A stretch of 64,000 nt of DNA from Neostapfia colusana (lineage: Eukaryota > Streptophyta > Magnoliopsida > Poales > Poaceae), in the NCBI GenBank assembly GCA_030760725.1, contig JASWHV010000005.1, forward strand, positions 27,537,241-27,601,240. Direction: 5' to 3'. Shown in pieces: positions 31,879 to 43,344 of the stretch (within the stretch, counting starts at the first letter, position 1; each line of letters begins with the position of its first letter). The notes under the pieces are model-generated. The model was not told where the DNA came from and made no database searches. It saw nothing but the letters and a program-made list of their open reading frames with translations. A program made the translations under genes and the position numbers.

Positions 31879-34800
31879 GAAGGCGCGCTCATCACCTTCC
31901 TCTGTCACAACGTCGACGTGTTTGCATGACAACCGTCGCAGATGCCGGGATCCCTAGGGCGGTGATTGAGCACCATCTGAAGATCTTCCCTGACGCCCGG
32001 CCAGTCCAACAGAAGCCCCGCAAGCAGTCCATCGAGTGGCAGAACTTCATCCGTGAAGAAATCAACAAGCTGCTGGACGCTGGCTTCATACGGGAAGTCC
32101 ACCACCCCCGGTGGTTGGCGAACCCCATCGTCGTCCCAAAGGCCGGTGGGAAGCTCCGGATGTGCATCGACTACACCAGTCTCAAGAAGGCATGTCCCAA
32201 AGATCCATTCCCTCTCCCTAGAATAGATCAAATAGTAGACTCTACATCAGGCTGTGATTTGTTATGCTTCCTAGACGCGTACTCAGCCTTTCACCAAATC
32301 CCCATGTCTAGAGAAGATGAAGAACACACTTCTTTTATCACAGTACACGGCCTGTATTGTTATGTCTCTATGCCTTATGGCCTAAAGAATGCTCTTCCAA
32401 CCTTTGTGCGTGCTATGCACAAAACCTTTGGAGAGCTAATAAGAGACTTAGTTGAGGTGTATGTCGATGACATCGTTGTCAAAGTCAGGCAGAGCTCATC
32501 CTTGTTAGATAACCTAGCCCTAGTCTTTGACAAACTGCGCTCCACGCCCACTAAGCTGAACCCAGATAAATGTGTGTTTGGCGTATCCTCTGGGAAGCCC
32601 TTAGGGTTCCTGGTCTCACACCGAGGGATTGAAGCCAACCCAGAGAATATCAAGGCCATCGACCTGATGCGGCCCCCCGCCCGTGTTAAGGATGTCCAGA
32701 AACTCACGGGATGCTTAGCTGCGCTGAGTCGGTTTATACCGAGGCTAGCAGAGCAGGCACTTCCCTTCTTTAAGCTCCTGCGCTAATCCGGTCCTTTTTC
32801 TTGGACCGACGAAGCAGAAGAAGCATTCCAGGAGTTGAAGCAGCTCCTGACGACCCTACCCATCATGGTAGCCCCCGAGCTCGGAGAGCACTTGCTGCTC
32901 TACATCTCGGCGACAACAGAGGTGGTGAGCATGGTCCTTGTCGCAGAGCGGCCGGACCCCTCATCGCCGCAACCTGTTCCGGTAGCAGAAGCCAAGCACC
33001 AGCAGACCCCGGACGCTCAGGACGACCTCCCGGAGCTCCAAGGTGACCTCCCGGAGGCCAAGCGGGACCTCCCGGAGCTCCAAGACGACCTCCCGAAGGT
33101 CCAGGACGACCAACCGGAAGTCCAACGGGACCTCACGGAGGTCCAAGACGGCCTAGAAGCCCCTGGGTCCCAGCTCCCGGAGGCTCCCCCGGACCCGACT
33201 ACCTCCTGTCGGCCTGAGCCAATGGAGGAAGACATCTCAGGCCCAGGGGATAGGGTCCGGACCATCCAGAGTCCTGACTACTACATCAGCGAAGTCCTCT
33301 ATGACGCCAAGACAAGGTGCCTGGAGGTCCACAAGCTGCTGTATGCATTACTCGTGGCGTCCAGGAAACTCCGCCACTACTTCCAGGCCCACAGGATCTC
33401 GGTGGTCACCTCCTACCCACTAAAGGCCATTCTTCACAGCCCCAACGCGACCGGCAACGTTCGAGCTGGACTTCCTACCTCGACACGCGGTCAAGAGCCA
33501 AGCACTGGCTGACTTCGTGGCCGAGTGAACGCCATCGCCAACCAACCCAGGGGGCCCTGAATACGGTGAACCAAAGCCCCGAGCTCCGGTCTTCACCGGG
33601 CCCCTCTGGACGCTCTTCTTCGACGACTCCTCACGAAAGCAGGGGGCCGGTGCCAGCGTACTGCTTCTCATGCCATCGGGGGAGCAGTTCGGGTACATGG
33701 TGCACCTCAAGTTCAAGGCAACCAACAACATGTTGGAGTATGAAGCACTCATCTTCGGCCTGAAGACAACGCTGTCTCTCGGCGCTCGCCAGTTGTTGGC
33801 ACAGGGCGACTCCCAGCTAGTCATCAAGCAAGTCAAGGGTGAATGCTCCTGCAACGACCTGCAGCTAGCTGTCTATTTGCTTTATGTGCAGATGCTGGAG
33901 AAAGACTTCCTCGTCTTGGACCTGTGCCATGTACCGCGCGCCAGCAACGCCGCGGCTGATGACCTCTCAACGAAGGCCTCCACTGGAGCCCCGGTGCCTG
34001 AAGGAGTCTTCGACAGGACGTTGCTGCGGCCCACAGCCCGGCCTGCCGAGCCGGGCGAAGGGGGCGGGACCAGCACCTCGAAGCTGGCCGTCCTGGCAGC
34101 CCTGCAACCATGGACACCGCTAAGGATCGTAAGCGTCACTGGGGACTCCGTGCTACCCAGCGCTCAAGATCCAGAAGCTCAAGTCAGACCCGATGCATGG
34201 ATCACGGAGATCCAGGACTACTTGAAAGACAATATCCTCCCTGATGAACGTGTATCCGCTGAACGGATCATGCGCATGGCTAAAAGATACGCGCTGGTAG
34301 AAGGGGATTTCTACCGGCGTGGCGCCAACCACGTCCTATTGCGGTGCATAACCCAGGGGGAAGGCTGCGACTTGCTCGCTGAGATCCATGGAGGAGAATG
34401 TCGGAGTCACTCTTCCTCACGCATGCTTGTCGGTAAAGCCTTCCAGCATGGCTTCTACTGGCCGACAGCACTCCAGGATGCCGTCAAGCTGGTCAAGAGC
34501 TGCAATGCATGCAAGTTTCATGCCAAGCAGATCCACACACCGGCTCAGACGCTGCAGATGATCCTGCCCTCGTGGCGTTCGCGGTATGGGGGTTGGACAT
34601 CCTGGGGCCATTCCCCAAAGCCGTCGGGGGATTCCGGTACCTCTACGTCACCATCGAAAAGTTCACCAAGTGGCCGTAAGCTACACCCATCATCACCATC
34701 AACAAGCAATTCACAGTCAAGTTCATCAAGTCGATCGTCTGCAGGTTCGGGGTCCCGAACAGGATCATCACCGACAATGGGACCCAGTTCACCAGCACAG

Positions 34801-35432
34801 CGTTCCAAGACTACTACGAGGACCTCGGCATCCAGGTGTGCTATGCCTCTGTTGCTCACCCAAAGAGCAATGGGCAAGTCGAGAGGGCCAACGCCGAGAT
34901 CCTTCGGTGCCTCAAGACTCGCACCTATGCCGGCTTGAAGAAACATGGTGCCAAGTGGGTGGATGCGCTTCCGAACACACTGTGGGCCAACCGGACATCC
35001 CAAAGCCGGGCGACCAGGGAGACACCCTTCTTCATGGTGTACGGGGTCGAAGGTGTGCTTCCCCCAGAAATCACCATGGGGTCTCTCTGTGTCCGAGCTT
35101 ACGACGAAGCCACGCAGGACAACCTCCGGCGTGAAGACATCGACCTCGTCGACGAGGCTCGATTACACGCAACACTCCGCAACGCACGGTATCGACAGGC
35201 GCTCCGGCGCTACCACCAAAGGACCGTGCGTGTTCGGGAGCTCCAAGGAGGCGACCTGGTGCTGCGGCACATACTTTCTCGCGATGGGACCAACAAACAC
35301 TCCCCCAGCTGGGAAGGTCCCTTCCAAGTCATGAAAGTGTGCCACCTCGGGTGCGTACGCCTTTCTACCGAGGATGGGGATCCGCTCCCGAACCCTTGGA
35401 ACATAGAACACCTCAGTAAGTTCTATCCATAG
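31879..35432 (+). pseudogene. pol of element B: RT, RNase H and integrase, broken
   Basis: After the TAG the frame has TGA at 31927-31929 and a one-base loss near 31950. RT follows with YVDD at 32460-32471. TAA at 32784-32786 ends the RT frame where element E has AAA. A heptad-repeat spacer comes next (33024-33149), then a deletion and stop near 33450-33530. The RNase H-like part (MPSGEQFGYM...NNMLEYEALIFGL) resembles the additional archaeal-type RNase H known in the Tat lineage. The integrase has the HHCC region (34390-34520) and a D,D35E core (TDNGTQF, NGQVERAN). It is broken by a frameshift near 34575 and a TAA near 34678. The C-terminus is open to 35432. Confidence 0.85.
33024..33149 (+). 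repeat. 21-bp coding repeat (acidic heptads) between RT and RNase H
   Basis: Six 21-base units, each encoding a heptad close to DLPEVQD, lie in tandem after the end of RT and before RNase H. Element E has a longer, frame-broken version at about 61782-61993. Such repeats are not part of the RT or RNase H folds, and they form a family-specific linker. Confidence 0.8.
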
Positions 35433-35641
35433 AGCAGTAGTAGGACAATGCCTTTTCTTTTTGCAATAAATCCCATAGAGTCTAGGAACAGCGCTCGGAG
35501 CAGCTAAGTCCCAGGGGACGGTCGAGGACTACGTTTCAGCTTGGCCTGGTTCCGACCCTAAGCGCGTAGAGTCTTGCTTCCCTTCTTAATGGGGTGGGTC
35601 GTTGCCTCCATGTTTAGCCTGCCTTCCTCCTATGGGCATTA

Positions 35642-35646
35642 ATACA
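35642..35646. repeat. Left target-site duplication of element C (ATACA)
   Basis: ATACA recurs at 41907-41911 directly after element C. The site lies about 210 bases after the integrase stop of element B. Confidence 0.9.
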
Positions 35647-36771
35647 TGTCAGTACCCGCGATATGGGGTACCCCCGCGCACAGGCGAAAATGCCTAAGGA
35701 TCTCGCCCTTCTTCGCAGGGAAAGCTCCGAAGGCGCCACGTGTCCAGTGGGGCGGGACCTCCCTCCCCTCAGAGGAGAGCTCCGGGCTCGCCACGTGGCT
35801 TACAGAAGCCGGACCTCCCCCTCTGCGGGAGAGAGGTCCGAAGGCGCCACGTGTCCAGCGGGGCCGGACCCCCCTCTCCTCAAAGGAGAGCTCCGGGCCT
35901 GCCACGTGGCCGCCAGAAGCCGGACCTCCCCCTCCGCGGGGAGAGGTCCGAAGGCTCCACGTGTCCTGTGGGGCCGGACCTCCCTCTTCTCTGAGGAGGG
36001 CTCCGGGCCTGCCAAGTGTCCAGCAGAAGAGCGCTTCCTGCCCCCGAGCGGTAGGCGGCGGACGTAAAGACGCCCCGTACCTTGCCCGTACAACGTATTC
36101 AAGGCCCGCGTCTTCCCAAGACGCGGAGACGCGGAGCACGCCTCTGTCAGGTGCCGTTGCGCCCAGTCGCATCACAGACTGGCGCAGTGTCAGAGCCTGC
36201 CAGCTAATAAACGCAGCGACAAGACATCCTATGCCGCCCCCGCCGTCATCATCCACTACGACTAGCATACGGCATGGGCAGGGCTGCAAGACGAAGACTC
36301 AGAAGCCTTCGCCAGAGACAACTACCGGCATAACTGCAGATACGGTAGATAACAGTCAATCTCCTCGGGACCACCTGTCGGGTCCCGGGCCCCCCTTGTA
36401 AGCCACCCAAGTCTTGGACTATAAAAGACTCGGGTAGGCGACGGTAGCAAGGGTTCGCACTCTAGCCATTCACACCCTGGGTTCGCACTCCTGCAACTCA
36501 TACGCTAGCCATTCACACCCAAGCTGTAACTCATCCTCAAGCTCAGGACTCCGGTTCTGAGCAGCAAGCAATACAGCGAGCTCCATAGCTCGCCGTGGAC
36601 GTAGGGTTTTACGCTCCGGCGGCCTGAACCACGTAAAACTCGCCGTGTCAAGCTCTTACTAACTCGTCCATACACTCAAGCTCTCCGCAAGGGTCTAGCC
36701 CCACCGAAAAAAGAACCTCCGCGGGCTGCCCAGTGCAGGCCCGGGGGAAGTGTCGACCGAACACTTCGACA
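35647..36771 (+). repeat. 5' LTR of element C
   Basis: It starts TGTCAGTACC and ends ACACTTCGACA. TATAAAAG at 36420-36427 lies within the hairpin CCCAAGTCTT / AAGACTCGGG (36406-36434). It has about one 110-base G-box unit more than the 3' copy. Confidence 0.92.
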
Positions 36772-36821
36772 TTTGGCGCGCCAGGTAGGGGGCTTTTCCC
36801 TTGCGCGACGAGTTTCCGCCG

Positions 36822-37560
36822 ACGAAGATGACCAAGCTTCCTTCAGCGGCAAACTCTCCTCCCTCTCGTTCGCGGCGAACCGTGACCAAGGGGGAGTACA
36901 TGTCGACACACTCAGGACAGAGTGTGTCGGCGCAAGCTGGGAGCCAGCAGCCGGCTCTGGCAGCGCCGACCCCGGCAATGCAGGCTCCAACCAGCGTCAG
37001 TTCTTCACTAGCGCTGGGCGTACCCGGCGGGGGTGTGCTAGCTGCAGCAAGAGCGCTACTGCACAATCTGCCTGCTGGGGACGCGCCTCAGGCAGCGACC
37101 CAGCAGTGGATTCGCGAGGTAGACCGTCTCGTCGTCGCCGCCGCAAACCCTCGACTTCGGCGGGGACGACGCTCCGACCAAGCGGCTGTGTCGCTGATGC
37201 GCACGCCAACGAAGATGACCAAGCTTCCTTCAGCGGCAAACTCTCCTCCCCCGCGTTCGCGGCGAACGATGACCAGGGGGGAGTACATGTCGACACACTC
37301 AGGACGGAGTGTGTCGGCGCAAGCTGGGAGCCAGCAGCCGGCTCTGGCAGCGCCGACCCCGGCAATGCAGGCTCCAACCAGCGTCAGGTCTTCAGTAGCG
37401 CTGGGCGTACCCGGCGGGGGTGCGCTAGCTGCTGCAAGAGCGCTACTGCACAATCCGCCTGCTGGGGACGCGCCTCAGGCAGCGACCCAGCAGTGGATTC
37501 GCGAGGTAGACCGTCTCGTCGTCGCCGCCGCAAACCCTCGACTTCGGCGGGGACGATGCT
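36822..37560 (+). repeat. 387-bp direct tandem duplication in gag of element C
   Basis: The sequence from ACGAAGATGACCAAGC at 36822 recurs from 37209. The unit is 387 bases (129 codons), so the duplication kept the frame at the junction. The second copy has a five-base loss near 37560 that shifts the frame and gives a stop at 37596-37598. Elements B, D and E have one copy. Confidence 0.85.
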
Positions 37561-38592
37561 CCACCGGCTGTGTCGCTGATGCGCATGCCAACGGTTGACG
37601 GGCAGACGGCGGACTCCAGCTCCACCAGGCTTCCGTCAACGAACCTGAGGCCAGAGATGGAGCGATGCCACTTTGGACAAGATGCCCGAGTGTTCCTTGA
37701 GCGACGTCGAGAAAGGCGTCGCATCCAAGAGGCTGGCGACAGCATGACGTCGGCCTCAACCCAGCCTGAAGAGCAGATCTTCGCCACGTGGACTCTGCCC
37801 CAGGCATACGCCGCGCAGCATATGCCACAGCCATATGCTTTGCAAATGGCATCCCCGGTCTTAGGCGCAGCCTTGCCCATACCGGGGTACACTGTGCCAG
37901 GTGCGAACCAAGCGTTCGCGGCACCAATACCTGCGGCAACAGGAGCAGGATGTGCGGCCCTTGCACCCCACCTTCGCTTCGCGAGGTGGCCGCGCAAGTT
38001 TCGGCCGCACCTGCCCGAGAAGTACGACGGCAGCGTCAACCTGGCGGAGTTCCTCCAGATCTACTCCACCGCCGTACTTGCCGCAGGAGGGGATGAGGCT
38101 GTCATGGCCAACTACTTCCCCGTCGCCTTGACCGGCCCAGCACGGTCTTGGCTAATGAACCTCCCTCAGGGTTCCATAACTTCCTGGGGAGAGCTCTGCA
38201 GGCAGTTCATCGCCAACTTCGGCAGCTCCTACACCCGTCCCGGCACGGTGCTTGACCTCCACGCCATCAAGCAACAACCTGGGGAGTCACTTCGCTCCTT
38301 CATCCAGCGGTTCTCCCAGGTACGCAACACCATCCCTCACATTCGAAGTGCTTCTGTGGTGGTAGCGTTCCGGCAGGGTGTCCGGGACGAGAAGATGCTT
38401 GAGAAGCTTGCGACCAGAGAGGTCTGCGATGCCTGTGAGCTCTTCAGCCTGGCGGACAAGTGCGCCAGAGCAGCCGAACGGCGGAATTGGCACTCACTGC
38501 CAGCTTCCGAAGCCGGAAGACAGCCCGAAAACGGCGGAGTTCAAGCTGAGCTCCAGACCACGTCAGACAGCCAAGAACCAAGCACTGGCTGA
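36828..38592 (+). pseudogene. gag of element C, duplicated and frameshifted
   Basis: ATG at 36828 opens the usual MTKLPSAANS start. After the tandem duplication the frame shifts and stops at 37598; gag continues in the next frame from about 37570 to 38545 with the conserved capsid region (WPRKFRPHLPEKYDGSVNLA, GPARSWLMNL). From about 38545 the sequence is RNase H-side sequence read out of frame, with a stop at 38590-38592. The zinc knuckle is lost at the junction. Confidence 0.85.
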
Positions 38593-39886
38593 CTTTGTGG
38601 CTGAGTGGACGCCAACAAAGGCTGACCCAGGGGCCGTGAAGACGGTGAACCAATGTACCGAGCTCCGGTCTTCACCAGGCCTCACTGGACGCTCTTCTTC
38701 AACGGCTCCTCGCGAAAGCAGGGGGCCAGTGCCGGCGTACTGCTTCTCATGCCATCGGGGTAGCAGTCTGGGTACATGGTGCGTCTCAATTCCAAGGCAA
38801 CCAACAACTTGGCAGAGTATGAAGCACTCATCTTTGGCCTAAAAGACAGTCCTATCTCTGGGCGCTCGCCAGTTGTTGGCGCAGGGCGACTCCCAGCTAG
38901 TTATCAAGCAAGTTAAGGGTGAATGCCCCTGCAATGACCCACAGCTAGCTGCTTATCTGCTCCACGTGCGGATGTTGGAGAAAGACTTCCTCGCCTTGGA
39001 CCTGCGCCATGTACCGCGCGCTGGCAAGACCGCAGCTGACGACCTCTCAACGAAGACCTCCATCGGAGCCCCTGCGCCCGAAGGAGTCTTCGAGAGGATG
39101 TTGCTGCGGTCCACAGCCCGGCCCGCCGAACCGGGCGAAGGGGGCTGAACCAGTGCCTCGAAGCTAGGCAGTCCCGGCGGCCCTGCAGCCATGGATGCCG
39201 CCAAAGGATCGTAAGCGTTACTGGGGACTCCGTGCAACCCAGGGCTCAAGATCCAGAAGCTCAAGTAGTCCCGATGCATGGACCACGGAGGTCCGGGACT
39301 CCTTGAAGGACATCCTTCCTGATGAACGTGCATTCGCTGAACGGGTGGTGTGGATGGCTAAGTGCTACGCGCTGGTATCTTTACTTGCGTGGCGCCACGA
39401 CATCCTATTGCGGTGCATAACCCAGGAGGAAGGCTGTGAATAGCTTGCGGTAGTCCAAGGAGGCGAGTGCTGGGAACGCTCATTGTCCCGCACGCTGGTC
39501 GGTTAAGCCACCCGGCATGGCTCCTACTGACCGAGAGCCACCTGGACGCCGTCAAACTGGTTAGGGATGCAATGCGTGCCAGGTCCACGCCAAGCAGACC
39601 CACACAACCGGTGCAGACACACACCCAAAGCCGTCGAGGGATACAGGCTCCTCCATGTCGAGGGCCAGCCGGACTTCCCAGGGCTGGGTCACGGGATCTA
39701 CCCTTCCACATGGTATGCGGGGCCGAAGCCGTGCTTCCCCCTGAGATCGCCATGGGGGTCCCCCCGTGTCCGGCGTACGACGAAGCCACGCATGACCTGC
39801 TCTGCGTGAAGACAGGCGCTCCGACGCCACCCCATGTGCATCCATTGTACACTTGGTTCCTCTTTCCTGCTCTCATGCATAGTTGA
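38546..39886 (+). pseudogene. RNase H and integrase remnants of element C
   Basis: The sequence resumes with AKNQALADFVAEWT, which precedes RNase H in B and E. It then has LAQGDSQLVIKQVKGECPCN and ADDLSTKTSIGAPAPEG in shifting frames. Integrase is represented only by N-terminal scraps (DAWTTEVRDSLKD, CITQEEGCE) and a short piece like the region after the catalytic Glu (FHMVCGAEAVLPPEIAMG). The catalytic core is deleted. Many indels suggest no selection. Confidence 0.75.
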
Positions 39887-40243
39887 TATTTGCCGTCCTG
39901 CCGAAGACGGTAGTGCTTGGGGTACCTGCCAGAGGCCCGGTGGCCTTTTGGATCTCCCCCTGTAAGGGTACTGTACCGCCAGTTGGTCTCCTCCGAGAAA
40001 AGACCTATGCTAGACCGGGGGGTCAGGAGCCTTGCTTTGCCCGGTCTTGCACCCAAAGCATGCGCACTCTGCCACCCGGCGCTACGGTCTGAGTACCAGG
40101 GTGCCGGATGGTTACACCCTGACTGGGGCTGGGGCCAGACCTCCGGGACCAAGTGCACTGGATTACACAAGCCCCGTATTCCGGCCTGGGACAGTAAGCC
40201 AAATGATACTAAGGGACAGGAAAGGGGGGACCACTGAGCAGTT
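39887..40243 (+). other. Non-coding 3' interior of element C
   Basis: It corresponds to the region after pol in elements B and E (about 42000-42460 and 63780-64000), with the common GTAAGCCAAATRAGACTA-type block near 40194-40210. No gene is seen. Confidence 0.6.
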
Positions 40244-40805
40244 CCGGACCTCCGCCCCCACAGCTGGGCCGAGCTCCGAGGCCAGCCCTCGCCCTCCTTT
40301 CAGAGGCGAGCGCTGATACCGGACCTCACGCCCTTCGTTGGCCTAAGCTCCGATGACTTCCGGACTCCGCCCCCATAGCTGGGCCAAGCTCCGAGGCCAG
40401 CCCTCGCCCTCCTTTCAGAGGCGAGCGCTGACGCCGGACCTCATGCCCTTCACTGGCCTGAGCTCCGATGACTTCCGGACTCCGCCTCCACAGCCAGGCC
40501 GAGCTCCGAGGCCAGCCCTCGCCCTCCTTTCAGAGGCGAGCGCTGATGCCGGACCTCACGCCCTTCGCTGGCCTGAGTTCCGATGACTTCCGCACCTCCG
40601 CCCACACAGCTGGGCCGAGCTCCGATGCCAGCCCTTGCCCTCCTTTCAGAGGCGATCCCTGATGCCGAACCTCACGTCCTTCGTGGACCTGAGCTCCGAT
40701 GACTTCCGGACCTCCGCCCCAACAGCCGGGCCGAGCTCCGATGCCAGGCTTCACCCTCTCCTAAGAGGCTGAACTCCGAAGCCGTCAAGACCCTGCCAGC
40801 ACAGG
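40244..40805 (+). repeat. Tandem array of about 115-bp units in element C
   Basis: Units start at 40244, 40360, 40475, 40590 and 40705 with CCGGACYTCCGCCC-like sequence. Each includes GAGCTCCGATGACTTC-like and CCCTCGCCCTCCTTTCAGAG-like blocks. There are about five copies, the last partial. The array takes the place of the G-box array and antisense gene of element B. Confidence 0.85.
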
Positions 40806-40890
40806 GAGTACTCAAGACAAGAAAGTACGCGGGTAGGAGAAGGCCTCACCTCGGGCTCGTTACCTCCCAGGAGGTGAGCCCGGGGGCCAC

Positions 40891-41906
40891 TGTCGGTACC
40901 CGCGATATGGGGTGCCCCCGCGCACAGGCGAAAATGCCTAAGGATCTCGCCCTTCTCCGCAGGGAAAGCTCCGAAGGCGCCAAGTGTCCAGTGGGGCCAG
41001 ACCTCCCTCCCCTCAGAGGAGAGCTCCGGGCTCGCCACGTGGCCTACAGAAGCCGGACCTCCCCCTCCGCGGGGAGAGGTCCGAAGGCTCCACGTGTCCT
41101 GCGGGGCCGGACCTCCCTCTTCTCTGAGGAGGGCTCCGGGCCCGCCACGTGTCCAGCAGAAGAGCGCTGCCTGCCTCCGAGCGGTAGGCAGCGGGCGTAA
41201 AGACGCCCCATACCTTGCCCGTACAAGGTATTCAAGGCCCGCGTCTTCCCAAGACGCGGAGACGCGGAGCACGCCTCTGTCAGGTGCCGTTGCGCCCAGT
41301 CGCATCATAGACTAGCGCGCAGTGTCAGAGCCTGCCAGCCAATAAACGGAGCGACAAGACATCCCATGCCGCCCCTGCCATCATCATCCACTACGACTAG
41401 CATACTGCATGTGCAGGGCTGCAAGACGAAGACTCAGAAGCCTTCGCCAGAGACAACTACCGGCATAACTGCAGATACGGTAGATAACAGTCAATCTCCC
41501 CGGGACCACCTGTCGGGTCCCGGGCCCCCCTTGTAAGCCACCCAAGTCTTGGACTATAAAAGACTCGGGTAGGCGACGGTAGCAATGGTTCGCACTCTAG
41601 CCATTCGCACCCTGGGTTCGCACTCCCGCAACTCATACGCTAGCCATTCACACCCAAGCTGTAACTCATCCTCAAGCTCAGGACTCCGGTTCTGAGCAGC
41701 AAGCAATACAGCGAGCTCCATAGCTCACCGTGGACGTAGGGTTTTACGCTCTGGCGACCTGAACCACGTAAAACTTGCCGTGTCAAGCTCTTACTAACTC
41801 ATCCATACGCTCAAGCTCTCCGCAAGGGTCTAGCCCCACCGAAAAAAGAACCTCCGCGGGCTGCCCAGTGCAGGCCCGGGGGAAGTGTCGACCGAACACT
41901 TCGACA
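40891..41906 (+). repeat. 3' LTR of element C
   Basis: It begins TGTCGGTACC after a purine-rich GAGCCCGGGGGCCAC run and ends CACTTCGACA. TATAAAAG at 41565-41572. It is close in sequence to 35647-36771 but lacks about one 110-base repeat unit. Confidence 0.92.
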
Positions 41907-41911
41907 ATACA
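41907..41911. repeat. Right target-site duplication of element C (ATACA)
   Basis: Exact copy of 35642-35646. Confidence 0.9.
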
Positions 41912-43200
41912 GAAAGAATCCTGTTCTGCCACGCTCTTACTTATGTGTTCATTTAAATTACGCACTAATTTTTATGATCACACTTTCTGTGCATGCTCAC
42001 CGTACACTTAGCTCTCCTTTCCCACTCTCATTCCTAGTTGGCATTTGCTATCCAACCGAAGACGGTCGCGCTTGAGGTACCTGCCGATGGCCAGGGGTCC
42101 TCTCGGGCCTCCCCCAGTCAGGTGCTGTGATGCCAGTTGGTCACCTCCAGGAAAAGCCTGCGCTGTGCATGGGGGGTCCAGGGTGCATAGCCTGCTTTGC
42201 CTGGTTCTGACCCAAAGCGTGCGCGCCCTGCCTTTAGGAGGCCCAGGGTAGTACATCCTGCTTTGCCTGGTTTCATACCGAAAGCCTGTGCACTGTGCCT
42301 CCCCAGCGTTATGGTTCAGTACTAGGGGCCGAACGGTCGTACCCTGGCCTCGGAGGTAGTCGGACCCCTGGCGCCAGGCGCACTGAATTGTCCAAGCCCC
42401 GTATACCGGACCAGGACCGTAAGCCAAATAAGACTATGAGATAGGGAGGGGAGAGCCCCCAAGGAGAATTACGGTTCCCTTACTTGTGTGCAGGACCTCC
42501 TGGCCCTAGCTCCCACGCAGGAGTATGGTAGGTGTGCCCAAACCATTGGCCACACCTACCAGGCGGCCACTACGGGGACCACGCGAGGGGAGACCGGAGC
42601 TCCTGACCACTTCAACGCAAGACCAGAGGATCCGGACCTCACCCTCTTTACAGGGGCGGGTTCCGAAGGCCCCACGTGTCCGGCGGGGTGGGCCCCACCT
42701 CTCCTCAGAGGATAGCTCCAGGCCCGCCACATGGCCGGCAGAGCCGGACCTCGCCCCCTTCGCAGGGGCGAGCTCCAAAGGCTCCACGTGTCCTGCAGGG
42801 CCGGACCACCCTCTCCTCAGAGGAGATCCGGGCCTGCCACGTGGCAGAGCCGGACCTCGCCCCCTTCGCAGGGGGTTGCTCCGAAGGCTCCACGTGTCCC
42901 GCGGGGCCAGACCACGCTCTCCTCAGAGGAGCTCCGAGCCCGCCACGTGGCCAGCAGATCCGGACCTCCCCCGTCCTCACGGGGCAAGCTCCGAAGACCC
43001 CTCGGGCCCTTATCACAACAAGGACCCGAGGAAGGTGTCTGTGCAAGACTTCAAGATCGGTAAAGACATCCTGAAGTCCTTGCGGAGCTAAGGACTTGGG
43101 CAGGCCAAGCCAAGAAGAGATAAGAAACACAGACACAAAAATCAACAAGAGTATATTCATTCATCCAAGCTCCATGAGCTGGACTACAAACTCAACAAAA
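41912..43200 (+). other. Non-coding region of element B between pol and the antisense gene
   Basis: It continues the sequence interrupted at 35646 and parallels 63720-64000 of element E. No protein-like frame is present. It ends with a G-box array (42673-42948) and then about 200 bases rich in A that lead to the 3' side of the antisense gene. Confidence 0.6.
42673..42948 (+). promoter_or_regulatory. Internal G-box array of element B
   Basis: CACGTG or one-base variants occur at 42673, 42728, 42785, 42838, 42891 and 42943, spaced 52-57 bases, in the same CCACGTGTCC / GCCACGTGGC contexts as in the LTR. It lies outside any LTR, some 400 bases from the 3' end of the antisense gene. Element D has the equivalent at about 51290-51480. 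Confidence 0.65.
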
Positions 43201-43344
43201 ACAAAAAAGAAAAGATACAGGGCTTTCTAGCCGTGGGGACGACTGCCTAGGAGTCCCCGGACTCCCTCTGGAACCTGGAGGCTACGAGGGCGGCCACGTC
43301 CCTGACTTCGTTCCTTGCAGCTTCCTCCCGCTCGACGACGGGGC

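Larger units (their letters stand above)
35647..41906 (+). mobile_element. Element C: deletion derivative nested in element B
   Basis: A 6.26-kb element with LTRs of 1,125 and 1,016 bases and an exact ATACA duplication. It has the same LTR type, primer site and gag as B, D and E. Protease and RT are absent: gag sequence joins directly to RNase H sequence near 38545. Most of integrase and the whole antisense gene are also missing. It still inserted with a proper footprint, so it was mobilised by enzymes supplied in trans or lost pol after insertion; the sequence does not decide which. Confidence 0.92.
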
